A DNA stretch of 64,000 bases from Lewinellaceae bacterium (GCA_016713985.1 JADJOD010000021.1:1-64000), one strand, 5' to 3'. Shown: positions 11,375 to 20,872, counted from the first letter of the stretch. A program made the numbers and translations. The notes: a model not told the origin generated them from the sequence alone.

Positions 11375-12898
11375 ATGCGCCTTCTGCTCAGTTCCTTTTT
11401 TTTGATTGCCCTTGCGAACCCAATCTGCGGGCAAATCATTGCCGGCGACACCACCGGCCTCAAACAAGGTTTAGCCGCCATTAACCTCGGCAACGGGCCG
11501 GCCCCGTTTCCCACCCTGGTCATAAAATCGGATTCGCTGGATTTGAACGGCGACGGTTTCCGGGATGTCATTTTTGAAATCATCGTCTTTAACGGGTTTG
11601 ACGGAAACGGAAGTTCGGCGTATCTAAGTGCGTCTCATCCGGGTTTTTCCTTTATCATGGGCCCGGAAGAAGTGAAACGTTATGTCGCAGGCGATACCAT
11701 TACTGCGGATACGAATTGGAGTAATCCATTGACTTACAGCGCTTTTGTTTATAAATCGGCCGGCGGTTTCGCAGGGCAAAACGTTTCCGGAGGTGAATGG
11801 CTGGCGGGTAGCCTCGGTTATGTGGGTTTCCGGTTGATCACACCTGCCCAGGATACTTTACACGGTTGGATCAGGGTAAATGCCTCGTCTTTCGGAATGC
11901 AGGGCGCTGCCATTCAGGTTTCACTCTGGGCTATCGAACACACGCCGCCGCCATCACCATTTGCACATATTTCCGTCGCTCCGCGTAAAGACGTGTATTG
12001 TGCGGGAGATACCGTTCAACTGGCTGCCAATATTTTTGGTTACGACGAAGCGATCTGGCATTTTTGGGATGGCACGACAGATACATCCTCCGCGGTGGTA
12101 CGTATTCTGCCGGATACATCCGTAACGGTGACCCTGGAGGCGACCGGCCAGGTGGGCAGTGAAACCGAACAAGTAACGCTAATGGTGTCACCGCTGCAAC
12201 TTTCGATACAAGACGATACCCTTTCCTGTACATTCCCCTCGGCCATACTGACGGCACAAACCAATATTTATGCAGACGTTTTTTGGCAAACGGACACCGG
12301 AATGCTGGCCGGCCCGATCTTTGAAGTGGACCAACCGGGTGTATATTCTGCCCTGGCAATAGATTCTTTCGGATGCACGGCGACGGCGACGGGTGTCGTT
12401 TGGGCAGACCAGATTTTCCCCGGCGACCTGATAATCGGTTATGATGAATCGAACCAGTTGTTGACGGCAACTACGGCCGCGTCCGGAGCGAGTTTTTTGT
12501 GGACGGGCGGGGTATTGGCGGAACCGGTTCCGGGAAGTACACTAATGATCACACAATCAGGCGTTTATACAGTGGTTGCGACCTTGCCAAACGGCTGCAC
12601 GGCTACGGCAAGTATTCTGGTGACGATCAGTGCGTCCGCTGAACCCGTTTTGGGGAATATTCGGATTGCGCCCAATCCTGTTGGAGCCATACTATTACTG
12701 GAAAACAGGTTTCCCCTTGAACTCCGGTTAAAAATGTTTGATCCGGCCGGGAAACAATGGCGGATATTCGAGCGGGACATTCCCGCTAACGGTAAATCTT
12801 CCCTCGACACGTCTGTTTTGCCCGCCGGAGTTTACTGGCTTGCCGGGTACAACACTGCCGGGCGGGTGGTGTTTACGGAGAAATTTGTAAAGCTGTAA
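11375..12898 (+). CDS. Secreted protein with T9SS sorting domain
   Basis: 507 residues with a signal peptide (cleavage near NPICGQ). Residues about 20-190 form a globular domain I do not recognise, with a SLDLNGDGFRDV loop that could bind calcium. About 200-420 holds PKD/Ig-like beta modules (DVYCAGDTVQLAA, GVYTVVATLPNGC). The last about 75 residues are a T9SS type A sorting domain (NIRIAPNPV ... PAGVYWLAGY ... EKFVKL). The mature product is expected on the cell surface or outside the cell. Confidence 0.78.
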   Translation: MRLLLSSFFLIALANPICGQIIAGDTTGLKQGLAAINLGNGPAPFPTLVIKSDSLDLNGDGFRDVIFEIIVFNGFDGNGSSAYLSASHPGFSFIMGPEEVKRYVAGDTITADTNWSNPLTYSAFVYKSAGGFAGQNVSGGEWLAGSLGYVGFRLITPAQDTLHGWIRVNASSFGMQGAAIQVSLWAIEHTPPPSPFAHISVAPRKDVYCAGDTVQLAANIFGYDEAIWHFWDGTTDTSSAVVRILPDTSVTVTLEATGQVGSETEQVTLMVSPLQLSIQDDTLSCTFPSAILTAQTNIYADVFWQTDTGMLAGPIFEVDQPGVYSALAIDSFGCTATATGVVWADQIFPGDLIIGYDESNQLLTATTAASGASFLWTGGVLAEPVPGSTLMITQSGVYTVVATLPNGCTATASILVTISASAEPVLGNIRIAPNPVGAILLLENRFPLELRLKMFDPAGKQWRIFERDIPANGKSSLDTSVLPAGVYWLAGYNTAGRVVFTEKFVKL

Positions 12899-12929
12899 GT
12901 TTGCCGGTCTTATTCAACCGGCCCGATTC

Positions 12930-13724
12930 ATGTCGTCCACCCAGCAGCACCCTAAACCTGTCGTTTTTACCATTATCACCGTTGTGTACAACGGCGAAGC
13001 CGATCTGCCCGGCACCATGGAAAGCGTCCGCCGCCAGACCTACCCGCATATCGAGTATATTTTTGTAGATGGGGCTTCCAAAGACAACTCCTTAAAAATC
13101 ATACAGGAATTCGTTGATAAAATGCCGAATGTCCGCTGGATATCCGAACCGGACAAAGGCCTCTACGACGCGATGAACAAAGGTTTGCGCATCGCAACCG
13201 GTGATTTTGTCTGGTGTCTGAATTGTGGCGATCACATACACGCGGAAGACGTATTGGAAAAAATGGCGGCGATGGTCTCCCCGCAAACGGACGTCTTCTA
13301 CGGCGAAACGCTGCTGGTGAACGAAGCGCGTGTTCCGGCGGGCACCATGAGCGAACTCAGCACCCGCCGTTTGCCCGCACAACTACACTGGCGCGATTTT
13401 CTTGGAGGTATGCTCGTGGTGCACCAGGCATTTATCCCCCGCCGCACCCTGGCGCCTGAATTTATGGAAAATAACCTTTGCGCCGATTACGACTGGTGCA
13501 TCAGGATACTAAAAAAAAGCAGGGAAAATATCAATACGGGGTTCATTACCACGGATTACCTGATGGGCGGTATTTCAAAACAACGGCACCGGCAAAGTTT
13601 GCGCAACCGTTTTGAAGTAATGCGGACCCATTTTGGTTTGTTCCAGACCATTCTGGCGCACATCTGGATCGTGGTCCGGGCTGTTTTGCATCGTATCCGC
13701 CGCCGGGGCAAACCGAGATATTGA
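12930..13724 (+). CDS. Family 2 glycosyltransferase
   Basis: 264 residues, a single GT-A domain. The N-terminus reads VFTIITVVYNGEADL, with the nucleotide-sugar loop YIFVDGASKDNSLKII and the WISEPDKGLYDAMNKG motif typical of WcaA/GT2 enzymes. There is no signal peptide, so it acts in the cytoplasm, probably in exopolysaccharide or lipid-linked glycan synthesis. No other glycan genes lie beside it. The acceptor and donor sugars cannot be told from sequence. Confidence 0.88.
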   Translation: MSSTQQHPKPVVFTIITVVYNGEADLPGTMESVRRQTYPHIEYIFVDGASKDNSLKIIQEFVDKMPNVRWISEPDKGLYDAMNKGLRIATGDFVWCLNCGDHIHAEDVLEKMAAMVSPQTDVFYGETLLVNEARVPAGTMSELSTRRLPAQLHWRDFLGGMLVVHQAFIPRRTLAPEFMENNLCADYDWCIRILKKSRENINTGFITTDYLMGGISKQRHRQSLRNRFEVMRTHFGLFQTILAHIWIVVRAVLHRIRRRGKPRY

Positions 13725-13813
13725 AAAATCCCTGCTTCGGGTGAAAAGTTTTACAGTGACAAAATTCTTTACTTTTACCGCGCCGAGTAAATAATTAACT
13801 GAAAACATAACCT

Positions 13814-16153
13814 ATGCGACTACACCTTTCCCTGCTGTTATCCCTGTTTTGCCACCTCGCATTTTCTCAAAATGCTACGTTAAATGGCGTTGTGAAAGAT
13901 GCATCCAACAATGAACTCCTGACCGGCGTAACCGTGAAGGCCGGCGAGACCGGCACCGCCACCGATGCCCGGGGAGTTTATTCCCTTTCCCTCCCGGCCG
14001 GCAACTACGAAATTACCTTTACCTTCATCGGTTACGAGCCCAAAACACAGACCGTACGCCTGCTGCCCGGCCAGGTGATGGAATTGAACCTGCAACTTGG
14101 CGATGCGGACAACCTGCTTCAAACCGCCACCGTCACGTCGGGGAAATTTGAAAAACCCCTGGGCGAAGTCACCGTGTCACTCGATGTGTTAAAACCCCGG
14201 CTTATCGAAAACACCAATACCACTTCTGTGGACGAAGTGCTGGTGAAAGTGCCGGGTGTAAGTGTCATCGACGGTCAGGCGAGTATCCGGGGGGGCGCCG
14301 GTTTTTCTTACGGGGCCGGTACCCGGGTGTTGCTCCTGGTAGACGACATCCCCGCACTTCAGGTCGACGCCGGTTTTCCCAACTGGGACGATTTTCCCGT
14401 GGAAAATATCGCCCAGATGGAAGTGTTGAAAGGCGCGGCATCCGCGTTATACGGCTCTTCCGCGATGAACGGGATCATTAATATTCGCACGGGTTTTGCA
14501 AAAGACAAACCGGAAACCAACGTCGCCCTGTTCAGCAAGGTTTGGGACACACCCAAAGATAAAAGCAAAAAATGGTGGGGCAACGACACCTCTTCCATCC
14601 AGTTGCCGGTGGAAGCGGGATTCAGCGTCTGCCATCGCCGGAAATTCGAAAAACTCGATTTTGTACTGGGTTTGTACGGGCTTTATCGCGACAGTTACAA
14701 CAAATCCACCTACAGCCGTTACGGCCGTATCACACCCAATATTCGCTACCGGGTAAACGACCGGCTGAGCCTGGGCCTGAACACCAATTTTAACTTCGGC
14801 CGCAGCGGAAGTTTTTTTATCTGGGGTAACGACAGCGACCGGGCTTACCAGCCGGGACTGAATTCGGCCTCTCAATCCCTTGGTCGTCTGCGTTTTACAA
14901 TCGATCCGACGGTGCAATATTTCGACCGCGGCGGCAACCGCCACAAATTTTTGGGCCGTTATTTCTACGTTCACAACAACAACAGCGGCAATCAAAGCAA
15001 CGACAGCCGGATGTATTACGGCGAGTACCAGGTGCAACGCCAGATGGACCACCTTGGTTTGGTCGCAACAGCGGGTATCGTGGGTATGTATACCACGATC
15101 AAAGCCGAATTGTACAATGGCGACTACCGCAACCGCAACCTGGCAGGTTATCTTCAACTGGACTACAAGGTATTCAACCGATTGAACCTTTCGGGTGGCG
15201 TCCGGTATGAAAACAACCGCCTGAAAAGCCCGGAGATCATCCGGATCGACGCTTCGAATTCCGATACGATCCCGAACGGACTTACCAAGGAATCCAAACC
15301 GGTATTTCGCCTCGGCGCCAATTACCAGGTGGCACAAGCCACTTATGTTCGCGCGTCCTGGGGCCAGGGCTACCGGTATCCGACCATCGCCGAAAAGTTT
15401 ATCAGTACTGACTTTAGCGCCGGAAACTTAGTGCGACCCAATCCCCGGCTGGTATCGGAAACCGGCTGGACGGCCGAATTGGGCATCAAACAAGGCTTTA
15501 AAGTGGGTAAATGGCAAGGATTTGCCGACATCACCGGTTTTGTCTCAGAGTATCAGAATATGATGGAATTTGTGCTGGCGGGGTTGAGTTTTTTCCCGAC
15601 ACTCGGCGCCAGTTTCGAATCGCAGAATTCGGGTGATACACGAATAACCGGGGCTGAAATATCGGTCATCGGACAGGGACAAGTCGGGAACGGCACTTTG
15701 TCGGTTATTACCGGTTACACCAGTATCAACCCGAAATACAAATCGTTCAACGACTCTCTTCGTCTGGTTTACGGAACTTCCGAAAAGACCAACGTGCTGA
15801 AATACCGGTATAACAATTCCTTTAAGTTTGACGCAGAATATTCCATCGGCCGGTTTTCCTTAGGCAGTGCCGTCCAGTACAACAGTTTTATGAAAGCCAT
15901 CGACGGTATTTTTGAAGCCAAGTTCGGCGACCTGGAACTTGACCAGCCGGCAGAATTTGTGGCCGTGCGCAATTTCCGGAAAGAACACAATTCCGGATTT
16001 ACGGTGGTGGATTTCCGGACCTCGTACAAACTTTCGGAAGAATTGAAAATCAGTGTCTTATGCGGGAATATGCTCAACGAGGAATACACGGTGCGGCCGG
16101 CTCTGCTGGAAGCGCCCCGCAACTATACGCTGAGATTGGACTGGAAGATATAA
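13814..16153 (+). CDS. TonB-dependent outer-membrane receptor
   Basis: 779 residues with a signal peptide (ends near LAFSQ). Residues about 22-100 are a carboxypeptidase-regulatory-like domain (LNGVVKDASNNELLTGVTV ... FIGYEPKTQTV), about 120-235 the plug (VPGVSVIDGQASIRGGAG, NIAQMEVLKGAASALYGSSA), and the rest a 22-strand-type barrel ending in YTLRLDWKI. It takes up a ligand across the outer membrane using TonB energy; the ligand is unknown. No SusD partner follows, so it is more like a siderophore, vitamin or metal receptor than a Sus-type glycan importer. That last point is inference. Confidence 0.9.
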   Translation: MRLHLSLLLSLFCHLAFSQNATLNGVVKDASNNELLTGVTVKAGETGTATDARGVYSLSLPAGNYEITFTFIGYEPKTQTVRLLPGQVMELNLQLGDADNLLQTATVTSGKFEKPLGEVTVSLDVLKPRLIENTNTTSVDEVLVKVPGVSVIDGQASIRGGAGFSYGAGTRVLLLVDDIPALQVDAGFPNWDDFPVENIAQMEVLKGAASALYGSSAMNGIINIRTGFAKDKPETNVALFSKVWDTPKDKSKKWWGNDTSSIQLPVEAGFSVCHRRKFEKLDFVLGLYGLYRDSYNKSTYSRYGRITPNIRYRVNDRLSLGLNTNFNFGRSGSFFIWGNDSDRAYQPGLNSASQSLGRLRFTIDPTVQYFDRGGNRHKFLGRYFYVHNNNSGNQSNDSRMYYGEYQVQRQMDHLGLVATAGIVGMYTTIKAELYNGDYRNRNLAGYLQLDYKVFNRLNLSGGVRYENNRLKSPEIIRIDASNSDTIPNGLTKESKPVFRLGANYQVAQATYVRASWGQGYRYPTIAEKFISTDFSAGNLVRPNPRLVSETGWTAELGIKQGFKVGKWQGFADITGFVSEYQNMMEFVLAGLSFFPTLGASFESQNSGDTRITGAEISVIGQGQVGNGTLSVITGYTSINPKYKSFNDSLRLVYGTSEKTNVLKYRYNNSFKFDAEYSIGRFSLGSAVQYNSFMKAIDGIFEAKFGDLELDQPAEFVAVRNFRKEHNSGFTVVDFRTSYKLSEELKISVLCGNMLNEEYTVRPALLEAPRNYTLRLDWKI

Positions 16154-16178
16154 ACAACTTGACGCCATAAATTCACTC

Positions 16179-16726
16179 ATGCGCAGTTATTTGTTTTTGT
16201 TCCTGTATTTGCTTTTTGGAGCAATGTTCAACGCTTGCCGGCAACCCGCAAAACCGGGAGACGAGCAACCGGCCCCCATAGCCGCCGATGCCGTGACGTT
16301 CCAGTTCAGTCGTGCCGAAATGGTGCCGGTGCTGGAAAAAGAAGGCAATTGGTGCCGCCGTTCGTATGCCGAAGCGATTATGATCAGCGCAGATCCGGGA
16401 AATTTTAACCGCCGGTATTTCAGATTGGACAGCGGTATTTTTAAAATAAATGTCCGCCTGGGTTCCACAGTCAGCGCTTTTTTCTCCGCCGCGCCGGAGA
16501 AAAAAAAGTAAAGGTGTTTACCAGTAATAATTTTCCGGAATGCCTTTCCAGCACAGGCAATTTTACTTTAAACCCCGACGCAACGATGATAACTTGCGAC
16601 AATAAAAAGCACATCCATTATACCGTAGATGCACGACAGGACAGCGCAGGCTTGTTACTTTTTATCGGTTTGCCATCCGATGCGCAATACGGCCTGACGG
16701 TGCACCGATGTTCCGGTTGTCTTTAA
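16179..16726 (+). CDS. Small lipoprotein of unknown function (frame broken in an A run)
   Basis: The first 110 codons open with a lipoprotein signal (lipobox MFNAC, Cys near residue 20). The frame stops right after a run of eight A at 16500-16507. One base further on, the next frame continues without a stop (VKVFTSNNFPECLSS) to 16726, with cysteines and a beta-rich character fitting the first part. The intended product is probably about 182 residues. The junction also has the shape of a slippery A-AAA-AAG site, but a homopolymer miscount is simpler given other such breaks in this window. I recognise no family. It follows the TonB receptor by 25 bases and may share its transcript. Confidence 0.6.
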
Positions 16727-16857
16727 TAAGGGTAAATTTTACATCAAAACGCTGATTAACAGCATATTTCGCTTCGTTTTTTGTTTTTATGGAAACAAAA
16801 GTGTTCCCTTGGGAATAGTTTTTGTGTTCAATAAAACCGGAACTCAATCCCGTGTTT

Positions 16858-17286
16858 ATGGCCCAAAATTTCTGTTGCCTCATTGCCGCCGTGTTATTTG
16901 CCCTGATTGCCTGCAACCCGCCTGCCAGTCGCCCGCCACAATCGCAGCCTGTAGCCACAGGCCCTTCCACACACGACCTGCTCGATGCATTGCAGGGGCG
17001 CTGGCGAAACGAACAGGATACCGCTTATCTGATCGAAGTGACGGACGATTTGATGACCCACTATCATGGCGGGCAGGAGCCGGAAGGGTTTCCGGTTGAA
17101 GTGTACAATGATTGCCCGGCGGCCGTGTGTGGCGCCGACAGCCTCACGGCATCTAACGGGTGGTGTTTTATCGAGAAAAAACCGGCGGGGGATCAGTGTA
17201 TTCAGGTGATGACTTGTGACACTGCAACCCTGCGATTCAGGATGCTTGGAGGCAGCGACCAGGTGTATTCCTTCAAAAAAATATGA
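16858..17286 (+). CDS. Small lipoprotein of unknown function
   Basis: 142 residues from the ATG at 16858, chosen because it opens directly on a lipoprotein signal (lipobox ALIAC); an upstream start at 16822 would bury the signal. The mature part has a GRWRNEQDTAYLIEVTDD segment that looks like the first strands of a small lipocalin-like beta barrel, plus several cysteines. It is expected at the periplasmic or outer-membrane surface. The role is unknown. Confidence 0.65.
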   Translation: MAQNFCCLIAAVLFALIACNPPASRPPQSQPVATGPSTHDLLDALQGRWRNEQDTAYLIEVTDDLMTHYHGGQEPEGFPVEVYNDCPAAVCGADSLTASNGWCFIEKKPAGDQCIQVMTCDTATLRFRMLGGSDQVYSFKKI

Positions 17287-17368
17287 CCGACAATGAGTTC
17301 CGGTTTCGTTTACCGGCAAGGCTTTCCTATTTTCGCCCCGGATTTATAAGCGACGATCCGGTATATCT

Positions 17369-17980
17369 ATGTTTGTTATCAATATTTACCTGCGTTTTGC
17401 CCTGATAGTGGGCGGTATTTTGGGCGGAATCGCCTTGTGGACGATTTTTGGCTTCTGGTATGGCTTCCCGTTTTTACTGGTTGGGATTATTATGCTGGCC
17501 GGCTACCTGATGCTCGGCACCATTCTTTCCACCAACCAGCTGCTCGGGCAGCAGCGCCTGCAGGAAGCCGAGGAGCGCCTGAAACTGACATTTTTTCCAA
17601 AAATCCTGCTGGTTGGCTATAAGGGTGTGTATTACATGACCCATGGCGCACTCGCAATGCAAAAACGCGATTTTAACAACGCAGAGATCTGGTTGAAAAA
17701 ATCACTGGCGGCCGGTCTTCCTTCCGAAAACGAAAAAGGTGCTGCAATGCTTCAGTTGGTGATGGTTGCGGCGGGAAAAAACAACATAAAATCGGCCCAA
17801 ACCCAGTTTGCCGAACTCAAAAAACTGAACATCACCGAACCCATGCTCAAAGAACAGATCAAGGAGGTGGATAAACAACTGAAACAGGCGGGTCAGGCGA
17901 TGAATCCGTCCATGATCGGGATGATGGGCGCCAAGGGTTTCCGCCCGGGCGGGAAACGACGGCAGCCCAAAATGCGGTAG
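17369..17980 (+). CDS. Membrane protein with TPR-like cytoplasmic tail
   Basis: 203 residues. Two hydrophobic helices at the N-terminus (about 8-28 and 32-53) are followed by a soluble helical part with a TPR-like pair (YYMTHGALAMQKRDFNNAEIWLKKSL) and a basic C-terminus (GGKRRQPKMR). I recognise no named family. It is in the same direction as the transhydrogenase-like pair 90 bases downstream, but nothing in the sequence ties them together. Confidence 0.6.
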   Translation: MFVINIYLRFALIVGGILGGIALWTIFGFWYGFPFLLVGIIMLAGYLMLGTILSTNQLLGQQRLQEAEERLKLTFFPKILLVGYKGVYYMTHGALAMQKRDFNNAEIWLKKSLAAGLPSENEKGAAMLQLVMVAAGKNNIKSAQTQFAELKKLNITEPMLKEQIKEVDKQLKQAGQAMNPSMIGMMGAKGFRPGGKRRQPKMR

Positions 17981-18069
17981 GTCCTTGTGGTTCAGCCCAT
18001 TGGCCCAACCCGAGCGGTGGATGGAGTTACACAATCCCGAATGTTTACAATCCATAATTTATATTCTGA

Positions 18070-18384
18070 ATGGAATCTCCGATCCTTGTTTTCCTGGTCT
18101 TTATCCTCATTTTGTCCATTGTTGTGGGTTACGAGGCGATTCCGAAAGGGCCCTCCCCACTACGCACCCTGTTTGTTTCGGGAGGCAACGTTATCTCGGG
18201 AATTGTACTGCTGGGCGCCCTGCTCGTTGCCGGGTTGGCGGAAGGGGGAAAAAATGATTTTGCGGCATTGCTGGGTGGCCTTGCCGTGGCATTTGCCACG
18301 ACCCACGTCGTGGGAGGTTTTTTTTCCGCCAATCGAATGCTGAATATGTTTCGGGAAAAGCAGAAAAATAGTTGTGAGTCGTGA
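18070..18384 (+). CDS. NAD(P) transhydrogenase alpha-2 (PntAB-like) membrane subunit
   Basis: 104 residues, three to four hydrophobic helices. It matches the small membrane subunit of split proton-translocating transhydrogenases: VGYEAIPKGPSPLRTL, then SGGNVISGIVLLGALL, then HVVGGFFSANRMLNMFREK. In the known enzyme this subunit forms part of the proton channel between the NAD-binding dI and NADP-binding dIII domains. No dI gene (PntAA) lies upstream. The last codons (Cys-Glu-Ser-stop) are written in the repeat word of the hairpin that follows. Confidence 0.75.
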   Translation: MESPILVFLVFILILSIVVGYEAIPKGPSPLRTLFVSGGNVISGIVLLGALLVAGLAEGGKNDFAALLGGLAVAFATTHVVGGFFSANRMLNMFREKQKNSCES

Positions 18385-18455
18385 GTCGTAAGTCGTGAGT
18401 CGTAAGTCAGGACTCAACACGACTTACAACTCACGACTCACGACTCACGACTCAT
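18373..18455. repeat. Hairpin built from the repeated word GTGAGTC/GTAAGTC
   Basis: The left arm (18373-18408) repeats GTGAGTC and GTAAGTC; the right arm (18421-18455) carries the complement (GACTTAC, GACTCAC). The innermost 15 bases pair with one mismatch around a 12-base loop. The element fills the gap between the two transhydrogenase-like genes, starts inside the stop region of the first, and ends one base before the ATG of the second. Confidence 0.8.
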
Positions 18456-18456
18456 C

Positions 18457-19303
18457 ATGGAACTCAACGCCCTCATTCTCACGGTCTACCTGCTTTCCGC
18501 AGTCACGTTTATTCTCGGCCTTAAATTGTCGGTGGCTCCGGCATTGGCGCTGAAAGGCAACACCTTATCGGCTGTGGGAATGGCGGCGGCGATCCTTGTG
18601 ACGCTGATGAATGCGCAAATACAAAGGTTTGATTACATTCTTGCCGGTTTGGCGCTGGGCGCCGTGGCCGGTTTTCTGCTTGGTTCCAGGGTGTCGTTGA
18701 GCGGGTTGCCACAATTGATGGGTTTGCTCAACGGACTCGGCGGCCTGGCGGCCTGGCTCGTTGCCTGGGCGGAATTTCACGCACCCGGCGGGGCAGGGCA
18801 TTTTCGGGGGGATTGTATTATGGCTGACTTCTGTTTTCGGGTGCATCGCTTTTGCCGGTTCCGCGATGGTCTGGCTAAAAATGAACAAACGGTTTGTGCC
18901 CGAAAAACCGGTGTTATTTACGGGACAAACCTACCTGACGAGGATCGTTTTAGGCGGCATTCTGCTTGCCGGTGCGTTGTTTTTTTTCGACACGGTGGCG
19001 CCGGAAGCGTATCTCTGGTACACCTTGTTTTCCGCCCTCGCGTTGTTTTTCGGCGTGTTGTATGTGCTCCCGGATGACACGGCCGATATTCCACTGGTAG
19101 TATACCTGTTAAATGCATTTACGGGTTTGTCGGCCTGCACTTCCGGGTTTATTTTTCAAAACCCGCTGCTGATTGCAGCGGGGGCCTTAGTAGCTGCCTC
19201 CTGCCTCCGGCAGATGTGGGCGCTGGGTGAAGAAACAGGTCGCCCGCCACTGCATGTTTTATCGGCCGGATTGCGCAGTGAAAAAGGTAAAAACATCGAA
19301 TAA
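18457..19303 (+). CDS. Transhydrogenase beta (PntB) membrane domain, lacking the NADP-binding dIII (frameshifted)
   Basis: The first part (to about 18795) reads like the PntB N-terminus (GLPQLMGLLNGLGGLAAWLVA). After a one-base frame change between about 18780 and 18815, the second frame continues with GCIAFAGSAMVWLK and then VVYLLNAFTGLSACTSGF, which aligns with the PntB helix carrying the channel Asn. The protein stops after GALVAASCLRQMWALGEE with a short tail. PntB normally runs to about 460 residues with a Rossmann dIII domain; here it ends near 280, and no dIII is found in any frame before the next gene. The frame break is probably a consensus error in a G-rich run; the missing dIII is not explained by it. 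Confidence 0.7.
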
Positions 19304-19319
19304 TTTCCGCGAAACCGGC

Positions 19320-19685
19320 TCATTTGTCTTTTGCCAGGAACAATACCTGCTCAGCCGCTTCTTTTTTCATCTGGATTTTCAAGGTGTCGTCCGATAAATA
19401 TAACACCTTGAGGGTGTGTTCTTTGGAAGGATGCTGGGTAGTGTCGGTCAGAAAAAGATGTTTGCCGGAAGTCCTGAATGGCCCGGTTTCATAATAAAAA
19501 CCCGCTGAATGGAACTCAAAACGCGCCATGCCGTGGAAAATCAGCCGCACGGAATCCAGCGGAGCCGCAACCTTTTGTCCGGCCTGGTAAAGCGCTACGG
19601 CGCGCCAGCGACCGGTTAGCCGGTCCGCATCAAGGGCACAGGCGGAGATCAGCGCGAGGGCGGGTAAAAACCATAACTTTTTCAT
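19320..19685 (-). CDS. Small lipocalin-like lipoprotein
   Basis: 121 residues from the ATG at 19685, chosen because it opens on a lipoprotein signal (KKLWFLPALALISAC). The mature part begins DRLTGRWRAVALYQ and continues with short alternating strands, the usual look of small Bacteroidota lipocalin-like lipoproteins (a GxW motif near the start). Ligand and role are unknown. It converges with the transhydrogenase-like gene and diverges from the OmpA-type gene. Confidence 0.65.
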   Translation of the reverse strand: MKKLWFLPALALISACALDADRLTGRWRAVALYQAGQKVAAPLDSVRLIFHGMARFEFHSAGFYYETGPFRTSGKHLFLTDTTQHPSKEHTLKVLYLSDDTLKIQMKKEAAEQVLFLAKDK

Positions 19686-19768
19686 GGGTGTGTCGTTTGG
19701 CGGGTGCAAAGTTTTCAAAAATCCCCGGTAAAATGGACCGCAACAAAAATTTCAAAATCTTTGCCGCA

Positions 19769-19776
19769 TACTTTTG
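19769..19776 (+). promoter_or_regulatory. Candidate -7 box TACTTTTG for the OmpA-type gene
   Basis: This is an exact TAnnTTTG match 52 bases before the ATG at 19829. No good -33 TTG was found. Confidence 0.45.
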
Positions 19777-19828
19777 CCCTGCCGCTCGTTTTTGGGCAGG
19801 GATATTCCGCTCACACAAATACTTACTC

Positions 19829-20692
19829 ATGTTGAAAACCCGATTATTACTCCTTTTGGCGGTATTGTTGCTGGCAAACAGTTGTGTAAAACCCAAAATC
19901 TACCGGGCAGAGGTAGTCACCCGCCAATCGGCCGAAAACCGGGAAAAAGTGCTGGTAAAAGAACTGCTTGACCGGAAAAAGGAAGCCGCCGACCTGATTC
20001 GCCAGGTAGGCGAGCTCAACCGGCTTATCGGCAACCAGGAAGAAAACATCAGGGATCTCAACGCCGAACTGAATTCCCGCACCCAGCAAATGGGAGAGTC
20101 GTCCGGCAAACTCGCTTTGGAAAAAGCCGCGCTGGAAAAAGAACTCGCCTCAAAAAATGCGCTTCTGGGGCAGCAGAAAGCCGTTTTGGAAAGTATACAA
20201 AAAGCCCGGCGCGAACGAAAAAACATATTGGGCGAGATCCGTACTGCACTCAGCCAACAGTATGCCGAACAACCGGAAGTCACCTTTATGACCGAAGAAG
20301 ACAGGTTGGTGATGTCTTTTCCCGACAAACTGCTTTTTGATCAAAAAGGACTGTCAGAAATCAGTACTTCTGGCAAAAAACTGCTTTCTTCACTCGCGCA
20401 GTTTCTTTCAAACATGCCCGACCTGGATGCTGAAATCGTCAGCCATACCGATAATGTGTTGCCCAAAGACAAAACACTTATCGATACCTGGGACTGGAGC
20501 CTTCGCCGGGCTGCCAACACCGTACGGGTGCTTATGCTTGATTTTAACGTGAATGCCAACCAACTCGCGCCCGTTGCCAAAGGAGAATATTATCCCCTTA
20601 CTTCCAACGCAACGCCGGAAGGGCGGCAGAAGAACAGGCGAACGGAGATTGTGCTGCACCCGAAGATACCGGCAATTCCGGGGGTTGAATAA
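19829..20692 (+). CDS. OmpA-family lipoprotein with coiled coil
   Basis: 287 residues. The ATG at 19829 opens a lipoprotein signal (LLLLAVLLLANSC). Residues about 40-135 form a coiled coil with many Lys, Glu and Leu. The C-terminal about 140 residues are OmpA-like and bind peptidoglycan: a DLDAEIVSHTDN segment and the closing GRQKNRRTEIVL motif. It probably tethers the outer membrane to peptidoglycan or takes part in envelope or motor function. A strong terminator follows. Confidence 0.85.
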   Translation: MLKTRLLLLLAVLLLANSCVKPKIYRAEVVTRQSAENREKVLVKELLDRKKEAADLIRQVGELNRLIGNQEENIRDLNAELNSRTQQMGESSGKLALEKAALEKELASKNALLGQQKAVLESIQKARRERKNILGEIRTALSQQYAEQPEVTFMTEEDRLVMSFPDKLLFDQKGLSEISTSGKKLLSSLAQFLSNMPDLDAEIVSHTDNVLPKDKTLIDTWDWSLRRAANTVRVLMLDFNVNANQLAPVAKGEYYPLTSNATPEGRQKNRRTEIVLHPKIPAIPGVE

Positions 20693-20743
20693 GTTGGCGA
20701 CAGGACACGAAATTGTATTCATCACCCCGTTGCCTAAAAACAG

Positions 20744-20785
20744 AAACACCCGTCCTTTCCTCTCAGGGCTACAGGACGGGTGTTT
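20744..20785. terminator. Strong bidirectional terminator
   Basis: A perfect 13-bp inverted repeat, AAACACCCGTCCT and its complement, is separated by 16 bases and ends in TTTT on the plus strand, with an A run on the other side. It lies 50 bases after the OmpA-type gene. Confidence 0.85.
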
Positions 20786-20872
20786 TACCCATAAGAAGTG
20801 TTAAGTACCTGCCGGTGATGACCGGCCATTCATCGCAGTAAAGCACACTTTTGCCTGAATACGGCAGCGGGG

